Below, piece by piece: positions 39,911-51,200 of a stretch of 64,000 nucleotides of DNA. Source of the stretch: Leishmania infantum JPCM5. Its lineage: Eukaryota; Euglenozoa; Kinetoplastea; Trypanosomatida; Trypanosomatidae. The notes below the pieces were generated by a model that was given only the letters and a program-made list of their open reading frames with translations, did not search any database and was not told where the DNA came from. Each line of letters starts with the position of its first letter. Within the stretch, counting starts at the first letter, position 1. Where the stretch lies: contig NC_009407.2 of assembly GCF_000002875.2 (NCBI RefSeq), forward strand, positions 100,001-164,000, written 5' to 3'. The position numbers were made by a program, and so were the translations under genes.

Positions 39911-42342
39911 GGAATTAGGTGTGTGTGTGTGTGCACTCCGAAGTGCCTTGCTTTTTACGTTCCCCCCTTCTCATCCACCCCTATACGCTCTTGTGGCGCT
40001 TGAAGAGAGGGGGGGGGTGAAAGGCTGGCGTGGGTGATGGCCCTCCTTCTCCTTTTACATATGTTTCGTGTAGCAAGCTGCCCGCCTTCCTCTCCTGCCC
40101 TGTTTTTTTTTTCTTACTTTTCCCCGTCGAACTACCCATGTGTCGCCCCCCTCCCCTCTCCTCGACTACCACCACCACCACCGCCTCTCCTTGTCATCGC
40201 ACAAGTGCGCGCGTGTGCCTGTGCAGCTTCGAGACGGTCTTTTCTTTCTACAGCGCAACACGCGCACGGCAGACAAAGGGTGGTGGACTGCGCCGGGCTC
40301 GCGATGGTCTCAACTACACCAGCAGCATCGCCTAGCAGTCACGCAAGACGGATGGGATGAGAAGGACCTGTAGTATAGGAATCGAATCCGCGTATGCGCC
40401 TGTGTTCGTGTTGGGTGTCTGTGCGGCTCTGTTTTGTAAGTCTGTTGCTGCAGGTGGCCGCGTGCGCGTGCCTGCCGACGGAGCGGCGCGCCACCACCGA
40501 CACGCAAAGACCCGCATGCCCATGCACATGCGCGCATTGCGAGCACAACGGCGGCGTTGTATGGTGTACGCTAGTAGAAAGAACAAGTCAAGTGACCAGA
40601 TGCCGGAGACTGGTGTGTGCATCACAAGGGATGGGGTGTTGTCCCGACGGAACTGTGCACTAGTCCTCTGCTTGCCGTGTGGGGGTGTGTACGCGTGATG
40701 ACGCCGTAAAGGTGTGACAGACGCTTCTACTCCCCGCCACCACCACCCTCCCATCCATCACCCGCTTCGTCTGTTTAATGACAAGAGAAACTCCCACATG
40801 CTTGTGTTTGTGGCGTGCTCGTCTGACCTTTTCCCCGTCTCCCTGCCCAGCTCACCGACTTACCCTCTCTCTGTTCGTCCAGTTGTCCCAGATTCTTTCC
40901 TCGTGCGCCTCCCTCCCTCCCTCCCTCTCGGTGGCACAGCTCGGTCTCGCGCGGCGTGCAGAGACGCGCATTCGTCTGTGTACGTGAGAGTGGAGAAGCG
41001 GCTGCGTGCGCGCGTGTGTGTGATGAGGAAGAGGAGACACGTTTAAGAGGACTACGGCGATGGCGCAGTGGTCAAGGTGAAGCCAAGAGCCGAAGGGGTG
41101 GGACGCAGGTAAGACGTGAGGTGCGAGGGCACGAGAGAAGTGAGCATGACATGCGCGCGTGCGGGTGTCTGTGGAAGACCAATGCACAAATAAGGAGAAC
41201 AAAAAGAAAACGCACACCATGAGAAAGCTGCGTGGGCAGAAGGGCGGGAGATGCACCAGCAAGGGTGCCTTTCATCCTTCGCCTCTCCCCTCCCCTCCAC
41301 CCTTTCCTTTCACGCCAACGGGTGCGCTGCAACCTCAGCTGGCCCCCTTTCCAGGGCCGAAGAGCATTCCATCTCGGAGAGACGAATGGGGAGGGAGGGA
41401 GGGGGGGCGGCGAGGGAAAGGCGGAACGCATCCCTAATGGAGAGGGGAGGGAAGAGTGCGAGGTGAATGCCGTCGGAGGATCGACTGCGGTGCCAACCGC
41501 GCATCATGTAACCCGGCCAGGCCGCATCACCTTCATGCATCCCGTTTTTTGTCTACGCGCCTTCGTACGCAAGTCATTCTCACGTTTTCTGTCGCTCCTC
41601 TCTCTTTCCCACTCGCAACATCCCCACGATCAACGACGTTGCCTTTGCGAACCTTCTCACCTTTACGATTCTTACTCGAACACCGATGCATCGAATTCCT
41701 CGCCCCGGTACGCACGCGTGCACGCACATGCAAAAGCCGTCACATCTCTGACTCTCCACGAACAACACCACACTCACCAATACCCATAACACAGAGGAAA
41801 CAGGACAAGCTAAAAAAGAGAGCAATCAAAGGACGTGCGCATCCGATTTCGTGTACGAGATCCTCTCCCCTTCTACATTTTCTGTGCCTGCGTACGGTTC
41901 TCTGCCTTTGGTGCACCCCCCCCTCGCACACGCCGCTTCTTTCTTGCCGCTTCCCAGCCACTGGCTCGAGCACAAGGCCAACGATCCACTCACGGGCGTC
42001 ATTGCGCGCACGCACGCGCACACACACAGAGAGAGGCAACGCTGCCGGCGTCCGGCTCTTCTATACAACTAAATCCACGCATACTCGTAGCTGTGTGAGG
42101 GACCCTTTCTCCCTCTCCCTCTCCCTCTCTCCTCGTTCCTCCACTCTCACGCTGACAGACGCACGCACACACGCTCGCAGCTTGTATTGTTTTTCGTGCG
42201 CTCCGGATTCCAGTTCTCTTTACCTTCTTTTCCCTCTCTTGTCTCGTATCCCGCTTCTTCCTCATTCCTTTTTGTGGATCGTTTCGCTCTGTGTTGCGCT
42301 TGGCCCTCCTCCCTCGCTCAGTCTCTCTCTCTCGCCCTGTAC

Positions 42343-42358
42343 ATATATATATATATAT
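42343..42358. repeat. (AT)n microsatellite upstream of ABCG gene
   Basis: Perfect alternating AT of 16 bp in a GC-rich spacer, about 540 bp before the transporter start. Confidence 0.85.
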
Positions 42359-42686
42359 GCTACTTGTACGGTCTCCTTCCCCCTCGGTGTGTTTTGCAAT
42401 AACCTGTGCTTGTGGCCGGCCACCTCTCCCTGCCCCCCTCCTCCCGCGCCTTCTCTTTCTGCTGTTGCTGCTGCTGCTCTCACTGTGCCTGGTCACTGCC
42501 ACGATTGTTGCTTGGTTGTTTGCCGCTGCATCTTGTGCCTGGGCCGTGTATATATAGAGGTGCACCTTTTACTTCTTTCTTCGTGGTTGCGTGTGTGTGC
42601 GTCCTCGTGCGCCCCTCCCCTGCATCCTCAGTGCACACAAGACAAATACGCGCCCTATCGATACGCGCACGCTCACACTCGGCAGG

Positions 42687-42712
42687 TTTTTTTTTTATTC
42701 ACACCGGTAAAG
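42687..42712 (+). promoter_or_regulatory. candidate trans-splice acceptor for ABCG transporter
   Basis: T10 run (42687-42696) followed by the first AG at 42711-42712, ahead of the ATG at 42900. Confidence 0.5.
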
Positions 42713-42899
42713 CAACAGCCTAAGGCGCCTCGCGGGTGACGAGTTGCTGACATCTCCATCAGAGCAGTGCTTTTCTCTTCTGCCTTTCCTGCCTCACCTC
42801 TGTGTGTCCTCATTCATTGGCGACCAGTGGCCGTCGCTTCACACCTTCGAAAGCCTTGCACCGGGTGAGCTGCAGAGGCTCGTACTTCGGGGTAACTTC

Positions 42900-45800
42900 A
42901 TGATGGCGCCGCAGCGGAAAGAAGCACGCAGCGCCATGCCGCGCAGCCACCACGCCTCATCACTCAGCGCAGCCACTACTCTGGTGGCTGTGTTCCTTGT
43001 GTTCCTCCTCCTTGCCGCTTGCGCATCTGTCACTCAAGCGCTGCATGTGAGCCCGGCGTCCGCAGAGGCAGCGATGTGGAGCCGCATGGATGTGTTCGCG
43101 TCCTCTGGTTCGCACTCAGACTCGATCACGTGCCTCAACGGCGGCATCCCTGCCGGCGACCACTGCACCTGCCCCCTCTACTACACCTCGGCGAACTGCT
43201 CGCAGCGGCAGTGCCCCAACTCCATTGGAGGCGAAGGGCCGCATCGCGTGATGCCTGTGAACTCGACGAACAAGTTCTGTGATCACTGCGACGAAAAGGA
43301 ATTCACCGGCCTCAGCTGTCAGATATGCCAGAGCAACGCGGCTTGCATGCAGTACGCCGGCAGCGCTGCTGAGTGCGACAACAGCACGTCCGTCCGCGGT
43401 GACAGCAAGCAATTCCAGTGCACGCTAAAGAACGAGTTCTTCGTTCGACTCATGAGCGGCAACCGCAACATCACCGTTGAGGTTCTGTTCAACTGTTCCA
43501 CATCAGACGGCACCGCCTTCAGGAAGGGTGAGCAGGGTGTGTGCAACATGGCCATCTATCGCATAGAACCGAATCACAGCTATGTGGATCCCTTTTTCCG
43601 CTGCGACGCGCAGGAGTGCTCGCTCAAGTATGGCCAGAAAGACCCTGACCCGAACGACGCGAACAACAACACGCTGCGCCAGCGCTTTTTCCGCGCCGCT
43701 CGCACCTCTGGACAGGTGGCGCTCATCGTCGAGTGCGCTTTACTCGCGCTTCTTGGTGGCTTCACTGCACTGCTGGGGCCCAGACGCACCAAGTCCATCA
43801 CTGTGGCTCTCGCCTCCGTGATCACCGTCACGGTGCTGGTGTACATCTCCTTGATGATGCTCAGTATGCAGTCCATCTCCGCCCCGGAGCAGACCGTCGT
43901 CTACGAGTGCAAGAAGACGCATTGCGCCTGCGCCGAGGACCCGCCGCCGCAGTACGACCCGATATGCTCACAAAAAGAGGAGCTGAATAACCAAATCCTG
44001 CCGTCCATTAAGAACAGCATCCGGTTTGCCTGCGGACAGAACACCTCGCTCTGCGAGCTGACGCTGGCGGATCTCTCGCTGGTGTTCCAGGCGGACTGCC
44101 GCGCCTCCGAGTGCGTCGACACCGTCCGCTTCCCTGATGACTCGTCGGACGACAGCAACGACGACAGCGGCGGCGGCGGCGGTGCGGCCGTCCTGGCGAA
44201 GCTGAATCTCGGCATCCTTCTCGTGCTGCTGGTGCTACTCGTGGTGAGCGGGATTGGAACTCACTATTACTACACTCGCAGCATCTCCTGCGAGCGTGAC
44301 AGGGATTTCCTCATCACCTTCCACGTGAGCACGCCGTACGGCGACGACGGCGGCAGCCACGAGACCGGCGACCCAGATGTCCTCGATGAGCGCCACGTGC
44401 ACCTGAACGGCAGCGCGGACGGCAGCGCTGTTGAGCACGAGCAGGAGCCTCTGCTGTACAATTCGCCGGTACCGCGAGCCGAGCGGCGGGGCTTTCTTTC
44501 ACGGGGTGTTTCCAGCAGTCGTCACTCTGAGGGCAACGTCTCTGTTCGCGCGAGCGTGTATGAGCAGGCGCGCGCCTTGACGCCGGCGGCGTGCGCGCGC
44601 ATTGAGGAGCTGCGCCGGCTCACCGCCGCACCGCTGGAGTTGCAGGTGTCAGAGTTGCGGTATACCTTGAATACGCCTCTGCTGGGGGCTGCGGACGAGG
44701 GTTCGCAGCGCACGCTGCTTCACCGCATCAACTTCACAGTGCACTCGGGGGACGTGCTGGCTATCATGGGACCCTCCGGTGCCGGTAAAACCACGCTGCT
44801 GGATTTGCTCTCGGCTCGCGCTAAGTCAGGGGAAGTCAGCGGCACCATTGCCCTGAACGGTACGCCCATCACGACGACCGGTTTCCGCGCGGCGCAATAC
44901 CGCAACATCATCGGCTACGTCTCGCAGGAGGACACGTTGCTGCCGTCCCTGACTGTCGAGCAGACAATCCTCTACGCCGCACGGCTAAAGCTGCCGAAGG
45001 CGCTTTCGCACAGCACTGTGCGTCGCATTGTGGCGCGCGTCATCGAGACGCTGAAGCTGCAGCACTGCGCACAGACGCTCATTGGTGGCGAGACGACACG
45101 CGGCATCAGCGGCGGCGAGAAGCGCCGCGTGTCTATCGCTGTGGAATTGTTGGCGAACCCGCGTATCCTGTACCTTGACGAGCCAACGAGCGGCTTGGAC
45201 GCGGTGAGCGCGAAGCGCGTGGTGGAGGCGGTGGTGGCTCTGGCGAAGGACTCGACGATGCGCATATATGCCATGCACTACTTTGCGTTCCAGCCCATCG
45301 TCATCTTCAGTATCCATCAGCCCTCACAAGAGATCTACGAGCTTTTCGACAAGGTCCTGCTGCTATCGCGGGGAATGAGCATCTACTGCGGCTCTGCCGC
45401 GTCCGCCGCGGCGACGATCGAGCGGCGGGTCACGGCCGCCTTCGGCCACACGCGAGAGGTACCGAGGAGGGAGGCGCACAACAATCAGGCGGAGTACCTT
45501 ATGAAGGTCGAAGAGATTCTCGATGACGCCGTGCGCGCGGAGTTGCAGGAAGAGGACGCACTCGAGAACACCAGTACTGCAGGTGCGCCTTACGGCAGCG
45601 CCTCGGCCGATGGGTCTCCACTGGCCGCGGCTCGCACGCAAGTGCCGCCGTGCCGCAGTCCCGGGTCACCGCCCCCGCGCGCGCCGTCGCAGTCCGGCGG
45701 CTGCCACGACTTCGACGACGGTGAGCAGGTAAGCGGGGCCGACATCCTGAGCACCACGTTTGGCTTCCGTATGTACTACGCGAACGTGTATGAACAGCTG

Positions 45801-46640
45801 CAGCTACTCGTCTCTCGCTCCATCACGTGCCTGTTCGGCTCCTTCCACCTAGTGATATGCCACTCGGCCGTGGTGGCGTGCCTTGCGACGCTCATGTGTG
45901 TCCTCTACCGCGAGCAGGCCCTTGATCTTCCGGGGTCGCTCAACCGCGCCGGCTCGGTCTCTTTCCTGCTGCTCGTCACCTCCTTTTTGTCTCTTAGCTG
46001 CCTTGAGCAGCTCATCGTCGAGCGGAAGCTGTTCAACGTGGAGCGGGAGAACGGCTTCTACACCACATGTCCGTATCTGATCTCCAAGATCGTCGTCGAC
46101 ATCATCCCGCTTCGCATTATTCCAGCCATGGTGCTCGCCTCGGTCATCTACTTCCCCATGGGCTTCCGCGTCGACGCAGGACTGCACTTCTTCTACTTTA
46201 TCCTCATCATCGTGCTCTTCTCCATCTGCATGACGATGGTGATTCTCTGCATCGGCATCGTCAGCGGCTCCTTCGGCGCCGCGGCGCTGCTCAGCAGCGT
46301 CTTTATCTTGTGGAACTTCGTCTTTGGCGGCGCGCTGGTGCAGGCCGAGACGATCCCGCCCTCGCTGCGCGCCTTCAAGTCCATTTCGCCCTTCTTCCTC
46401 GCTTTTGAGTCGCTCATGGTGAACGAGCTCGACGGACAGCACTGCGTCTTCTCCCCGACAGACGAGACGGGGAAGAAGTCGTCGGCGAGCATCCCAATTA
46501 TGTGTGTACAGTACCTGGCAAACATCGGGCTGAAGCCGGAGCGGTTCAACGCCGATGTAATGCAGCTGGCTGTGTACTGCCTCCTTTTCGTGGGCCTCTC
46601 CTGGATGCTGCTCTCAAGCTGCTCGAAGCTCGTTCGCTAG
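42900..46640 (+). CDS. ABCG5: ABC transporter, subfamily G (ABCG5-type)
   Basis: 1246 residues from paired ATGs at 42900/42903. Order: hydrophobic signal or anchor at 25-42; Cys-rich ectodomain with an EGF-like CLNGGIP...CTCPLYY...C pattern; membrane segments near 272-293 and 297-323; a second Cys-rich loop; a membrane segment near 434-458; the ATPase domain with Walker A GPSGAGKT (624-631), signature ISGGEKRR (736-743), Walker B YLDEPTSG (Asp760, Glu761) and H-loop His806; and a C-terminal ABC2 membrane domain. It is a half transporter needing a dimer. Content and position match the chromosome 23 ABCG5 gene; L. donovani LABCG5 has a reported role in intracellular heme trafficking. The Walker B to H-loop spacing is 13 residues longer than in human ABCG2. 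Stop TAG is at 46638-46640. Confidence 0.92.
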   Translation: MMAPQRKEARSAMPRSHHASSLSAATTLVAVFLVFLLLAACASVTQALHVSPASAEAAMWSRMDVFASSGSHSDSITCLNGGIPAGDHCTCPLYYTSANCSQRQCPNSIGGEGPHRVMPVNSTNKFCDHCDEKEFTGLSCQICQSNAACMQYAGSAAECDNSTSVRGDSKQFQCTLKNEFFVRLMSGNRNITVEVLFNCSTSDGTAFRKGEQGVCNMAIYRIEPNHSYVDPFFRCDAQECSLKYGQKDPDPNDANNNTLRQRFFRAARTSGQVALIVECALLALLGGFTALLGPRRTKSITVALASVITVTVLVYISLMMLSMQSISAPEQTVVYECKKTHCACAEDPPPQYDPICSQKEELNNQILPSIKNSIRFACGQNTSLCELTLADLSLVFQADCRASECVDTVRFPDDSSDDSNDDSGGGGGAAVLAKLNLGILLVLLVLLVVSGIGTHYYYTRSISCERDRDFLITFHVSTPYGDDGGSHETGDPDVLDERHVHLNGSADGSAVEHEQEPLLYNSPVPRAERRGFLSRGVSSSRHSEGNVSVRASVYEQARALTPAACARIEELRRLTAAPLELQVSELRYTLNTPLLGAADEGSQRTLLHRINFTVHSGDVLAIMGPSGAGKTTLLDLLSARAKSGEVSGTIALNGTPITTTGFRAAQYRNIIGYVSQEDTLLPSLTVEQTILYAARLKLPKALSHSTVRRIVARVIETLKLQHCAQTLIGGETTRGISGGEKRRVSIAVELLANPRILYLDEPTSGLDAVSAKRVVEAVVALAKDSTMRIYAMHYFAFQPIVIFSIHQPSQEIYELFDKVLLLSRGMSIYCGSAASAAATIERRVTAAFGHTREVPRREAHNNQAEYLMKVEEILDDAVRAELQEEDALENTSTAGAPYGSASADGSPLAAARTQVPPCRSPGSPPPRAPSQSGGCHDFDDGEQVSGADILSTTFGFRMYYANVYEQLQLLVSRSITCLFGSFHLVICHSAVVACLATLMCVLYREQALDLPGSLNRAGSVSFLLLVTSFLSLSCLEQLIVERKLFNVERENGFYTTCPYLISKIVVDIIPLRIIPAMVLASVIYFPMGFRVDAGLHFFYFILIIVLFSICMTMVILCIGIVSGSFGAAALLSSVFILWNFVFGGALVQAETIPPSLRAFKSISPFFLAFESLMVNELDGQHCVFSPTDETGKKSSASIPIMCVQYLANIGLKPERFNADVMQLAVYCLLFVGLSWMLLSSCSKLVR

Positions 46641-48253
46641 TCGGCGATGCACGGTGGATGTGCGAGGGCGAAACGCTCCTGACGTGTGGTGGTGGGGGAA
46701 GGCAGAAAAAGTAGAAGTGAGGGATGATATGCGAAGCGAGCGGGTGCGGGTGCGGGCTGCGGGCGGGAGGGGGCGGCGGCAAGGATGCGAGGATGCGGGA
46801 ATAGGTGTTGGGTGCCGTGTGCTTTGTTGCGTGAATTGTGTTCTCTCCTCCTCTCGTATAGATGGCGGCCGCCCCGTCGTCCACCGTTGACCCCCCCCCC
46901 GCCCCCCTCCCCCGCTCCCTTCGACAAAGGACTCCTTCCATTTTTATGCTTTATGCATACCTATATATATATATATATATGGCTTTGAAAGCGAGAGAGC
47001 TCTCCCTTCGCCGCGTTTGTGGTGTACGTGTGTGTATCGCCTTCCCACTGCCCAGGGACGTGCTGGCTGTCTCGTTTGTTGCTGCGTTTGAGTGCTGCTG
47101 CTACGCACTCACCTTCCCTCTCTTTTCCTTCAACAAATCGCGTGGACATCCGCGTCTGTCCTGCGCTTGTGCGCTGAGGTATTTGTGTCTCTCCTCCCTC
47201 CATCCCCTCCTCGCCCGCCTTTGCGCGCACGCACGCATGTATTGATTTTCTTCTGCGGGGATTGCCTTTTCGTCTTCGATTGCTCATCCGTTGGCTTTGG
47301 CGTTGTGCGTCGCATGCATCTCTCCGTCACCGTGAGTTGGCCGCTTTCAGGTCTCTTCTTCCCTCGTTGGTTCTCTCGCGGGTGCTTGCCTGGCTGCGTG
47401 CAAGCGTCGGTGTGCGTCGTGGATGATTTTCCCCGTTGGCTGTTGTGCGTTTCGAGCGTCACAGCGTTCTCCTCTCTCTGTGCTGATAGTCGCTGTTTCC
47501 GTTTTCGGTGACCCTCTCTCTCTTGTGCCATGCCCTCATCCAGTGTCACCGCCTCAACTCCCACCCCCACTCCCCCAAAGAGAACGTAAAAGAGTATCGC
47601 GAGTATCTTCGAGCCAAGGCAGCATACAGACCCTGAGGAGCTCCGTGGCGTTTGTCGTTTCTAAGACGACATGTGTCTGCACATCAGTGCGCGTCAGCGC
47701 GGGGGGTGAGAGGTGGTGGACGCCCAGACCACGCGCTTGTACGGTATCCCAGCATCACCTTCATCTCCCTCGCCCCCCCCCCTACCGCCACTGCCACTGC
47801 AACGTTTGAACTGCGGAGGATGAAAGTAGCAACATCCGCCACACCACACATATACCTTTCTTACCCCATCGCGTCCTGGCTCGCGTGTCGAACCATCAGC
47901 GGCCTTCCTACCTTATCACAGATGAAGGCAACGGCCCCGTCTTCTACACTCTCCTCTCCCTCTCCTTCGTTCTCTTGTATCCTCGGGGCGACTGTGAGCC
48001 ACCAGGTGACGGTGCCATCCCCATCGCTGTCGCACAAAGACAGACAGAGAGGTACATACTGGCGCAGCTGGCGGCCTCTTAGCCTGACACGTGGCAGCGT
48101 GCGTGCGAAGAGCATCCGCCGGAAGCCCTCTCTCTTTCCCATTCGACGTTGGCCGCAGCCTAAGCGTGGCTGCCCTTGCTCGGGGCTCGCCTCCCTCCCC
48201 TCCGTTGTGGCCCAGACACACACACGCGCGCGCTTGCGCTCCACCGGTGTGCA
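46641..48253. other. spacer with C-run and (AT)n tract
   Basis: No supportable gene in 1.6 kb. C-runs at about 46890-46912, an (AT)n tract at 46962-46980, CT tracts near 47510-47522, a C-run near 47769-47779, and a short (AC)n near 48218-48228 just before the next gene. Confidence 0.4.
46962..46980. repeat. (AT)n microsatellite downstream of ABCG gene
   Basis: Alternating AT of about 19 bp, some 320 bp after the transporter stop. It mirrors the tract upstream of the same gene. Confidence 0.85.
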
Positions 48254-51200
48254 ATGTCCCGCGAACCCAATGAAGGCACCTTTGGGGCTGCGCTCGCCAA
48301 TGAGTTTCAGTGGCGCAATTTGTACCTGAAGGAGTTCGGCTGCTGCACCTATCCACCGCCGATCCCGAAGGACCCCAGCACCACCGCCGTTGGTGTCTAT
48401 CCGATGCGACAGCAAGCCAAGCTCCTCCAACAGGAAAGCAGCAGCAGCGATGATGCTGATAACGAAGTGGAGGAGGACGACCACTATGAAGAGTCCACGG
48501 ACGATACCGATGGGGACGACAGCTACCCAGCGAACTTTAGCTCAGGCCTCTTCCAATTCTCCTTCAGCGGCGGTGACAGTCATGGATGCCATTCGCGAAG
48601 GCACCAATCCCACAACGGCGACCTGGCAGATGCAGAGCCCCCCAGCACGAGCTGCTCGCGTCGCGACCGTAGCACGGCAGATCAGTTTTTCAGTCTCGAC
48701 TTGTCCATGTCTGTTGGCGAGGATGGGGCCAGCACGCACACCTTCCGTCACCCCAGCCACCGCAGCGGTGGGCGACGGTGCGGCCAAGGCGCTGTCCTGC
48801 GCAAAGACGACTTCTTCGACACCAACGACGTCTTCTCGACAAAGTTCTTCAGTTTTCTGTGGACAGAGTCGGACAACGACGGCGACGACGAGGAATACGC
48901 CAGCGACACGCGCACGGTCGACCACCAGGCTCGGCGCTGGGGAGCGCGCGACCCGGACAACGGGCGAGGCATGAAGAGCAGCCTGCGAAGCAGAAAGAAC
49001 CCCGGTCGTCTCACGCTGTCACGACCCGGCTTCTCGACGGTGACAAGTCACGCCTTCAACACGAATCCGCAAGAAGTGCCGGAGGCGGTGCTGCGACTGC
49101 ACCACCAGACATGGATCCTGCTGATGGACAACCGCCTCATAGCCTGGGTGCACCGCGCGGCCACCGATCACTGCCAGCGGGCCACGCAGCTGCGTCAGCG
49201 CTTACTGGAATTAATTGCGCGCGGCCCTTGTTCCGCTGACATCACCGGCGACGCCACGTTCGCCTCGTCCAACCAGGTCAGCACCTCACTCGTGTTGCCG
49301 GAGGAAGACGCGCTGCAGCGCACCTTGGAGAGCTTCTCGCCCTTCTTTGTCGTTGTTGCGCCGCCGCCGGCGGTGCAGCGGGCGAAGGATCAGTTCCGGG
49401 CGGCGCAACGGGGACAGCTCCGCAGCGGCAACGGTCAACAGGCCGCCGCCGCTGCCGTCGCCGACCTCATCGGTCTCCCGCTCCTGAGTCAGTACGGCTC
49501 CTGGCGGGAGGCCTACGAGCACCGGCACCGCTGGGACAAGGTGCCCTTCTCTTTCTTTTTCATCCATGACGTCAGCTACAACTACGCGCAAGTCACGGCC
49601 TTGTTTGTGCAGCTGCAGCTGCTCTACAAGCACTCCCATTCTCACTCGCGGCGCTGTGCGGCGGCCAAGCGGGAGTCGGTGCCTCTGAAGAACGCCAGTC
49701 GTCAATTTACCACCTTGAGCACCGCTAGTCGCGCCCCGGAGGAGCGGCGCCACGTGTGCCCGCTCGTGCTCATGCAGGAGATGACGGAGAACGTTGTCCT
49801 GGCCTACGAGCAAAGCGCCGCCCGCACAACGCTGCCGATGCTGCGCCGCGTACTCGATTTTCTGACGGATGCCGCGCTGGACGTGGTGACGGCGAACCGC
49901 TTTATCAGCCGTGAGGCGGTCCTACGGCAGCACCAGTTTCAGCTGCCAGGCATGACCACCGTGCGTCCTTTGCAAATCGCGACAGTGGCCTCGGCGGCGG
50001 CGGCGACGGCTTTCGACGTGTCACAGGCCACAGAGGAGGATGGGTCAGCGGACGTTGCAGAGGATAGGCGACTAATTAGCCGGAGCCTTGGCGTCTCCAA
50101 GGAGGAGGACGGCGCGCCCACGAAGGACGAGCTCTCCGGCATCGACGGCAGCGGCATCCCCATCAGCGGCGTTGAGCCGCAGCGCGTCACGGAGAGCGAC
50201 ATCAACGCGCTCTTTGAAATCGCCTACTGGTTCGCAGATGTGACCACAGCAAACGCCTCGGTGCCACTGGACCCAGCTCTGCCCGCAGGCATGACGGCAG
50301 GGCAATCCGCGGCGCGAGTGATGCCGCCAAACACTTCACTAGAGGCTTTAAAGAAAATGAACCGAAGCTCTCCTGCTAGCACACTACCGTTAGACACACC
50401 GACGGACCGCGCCCGCACCAACCACAGCGCAGCCGCGGCCGCTGGAGGTCGCGGTGCGCCCTTACCGATGTATAAAGTCCTCAGCGTTGAGGGATCGCAG
50501 CTCTCCTCGCCGCAAAACAGCAATGCCGTCTCCCTGACGGGAGCGGATGACTCGTCGCTGTCGTCGTTGACGTCGCGGTCGCAGCAGTACCTGCCTGGGC
50601 GCGTACAGGTGTACAGCCCCGTCGAGTCCCTTGCGGAGGCGGTGGCGTTGCTGGAGGCGTACCGCAAGCCACAACAACTGCGCGACGATCGGCCCGGCCG
50701 TGCCGGCCGCAGGAAGCGTCACAGTGTTTCGGTTGACCCGAGGGCCCGCAGTGGCGGCGCCGGAGCGAAGGGGCCCACATTGCCGAGTCTCACACCGATC
50801 CCCGTCTCCGACTCCTTTACAAGCTTTATCAGTCCGTTGGTGGTTCTCACTACCTACCTCCGCCTACACGGCGGCACATGGCTAAAGCATCTCTGCCGCC
50901 GCGTCTTCGAGTCTCTGCGCAGGCCGAATGTCTTGCTTTACGTCAACACACTCGAGCTCGACGCCGCGTGGGCGTCCCTGCAGCCACCGTCCTCACTGTC
51001 ATCACAAGAGACCACGAAACTGAGTGTCGCGGCGGCGACGCGAGGGCGCCAACGCCTACTAAGCCGGTCCATTTCAGCTACGCCGCTAGCCCCGAACACC
51101 GCTGTCAGCGCAGAGGCGGCGCGCAGCGACTTTCTTTACGGCCTCGGCTGCCTGGAAGACCTCATTTGCCAAGACATCTTGTGCGCCCTCAACAACTTCT

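Larger units (their letters stand above)
39911..42899. other. long spacer and leader of ABCG transporter
   Basis: 3.0 kb without a supportable gene. Contains (GT)n near 39920-39932, a CCA-triplet tract near 40168-40182, (CCCT)n near 40908-40925, CT-dinucleotide tracts near 42108-42128, an (AT)n tract at 42343-42358, and a T10 run at 42687-42696 followed by AG at 42711-42712. The last is a good acceptor candidate, giving a leader of about 187 nt. A + frame of 427 codons here (41456-42739) is Ser/Arg/Thr/Pro-rich and judged non-coding. Confidence 0.4.

Noticed and set aside
41456..42739. 427-codon + frame upstream of the ABCG gene
   Set aside because: Made of CT- and CA-rich simple sequence giving Ser/Arg/Thr/Leu/Pro runs; it contains the (AT)n tract and the likely splice acceptor of the ABCG gene.
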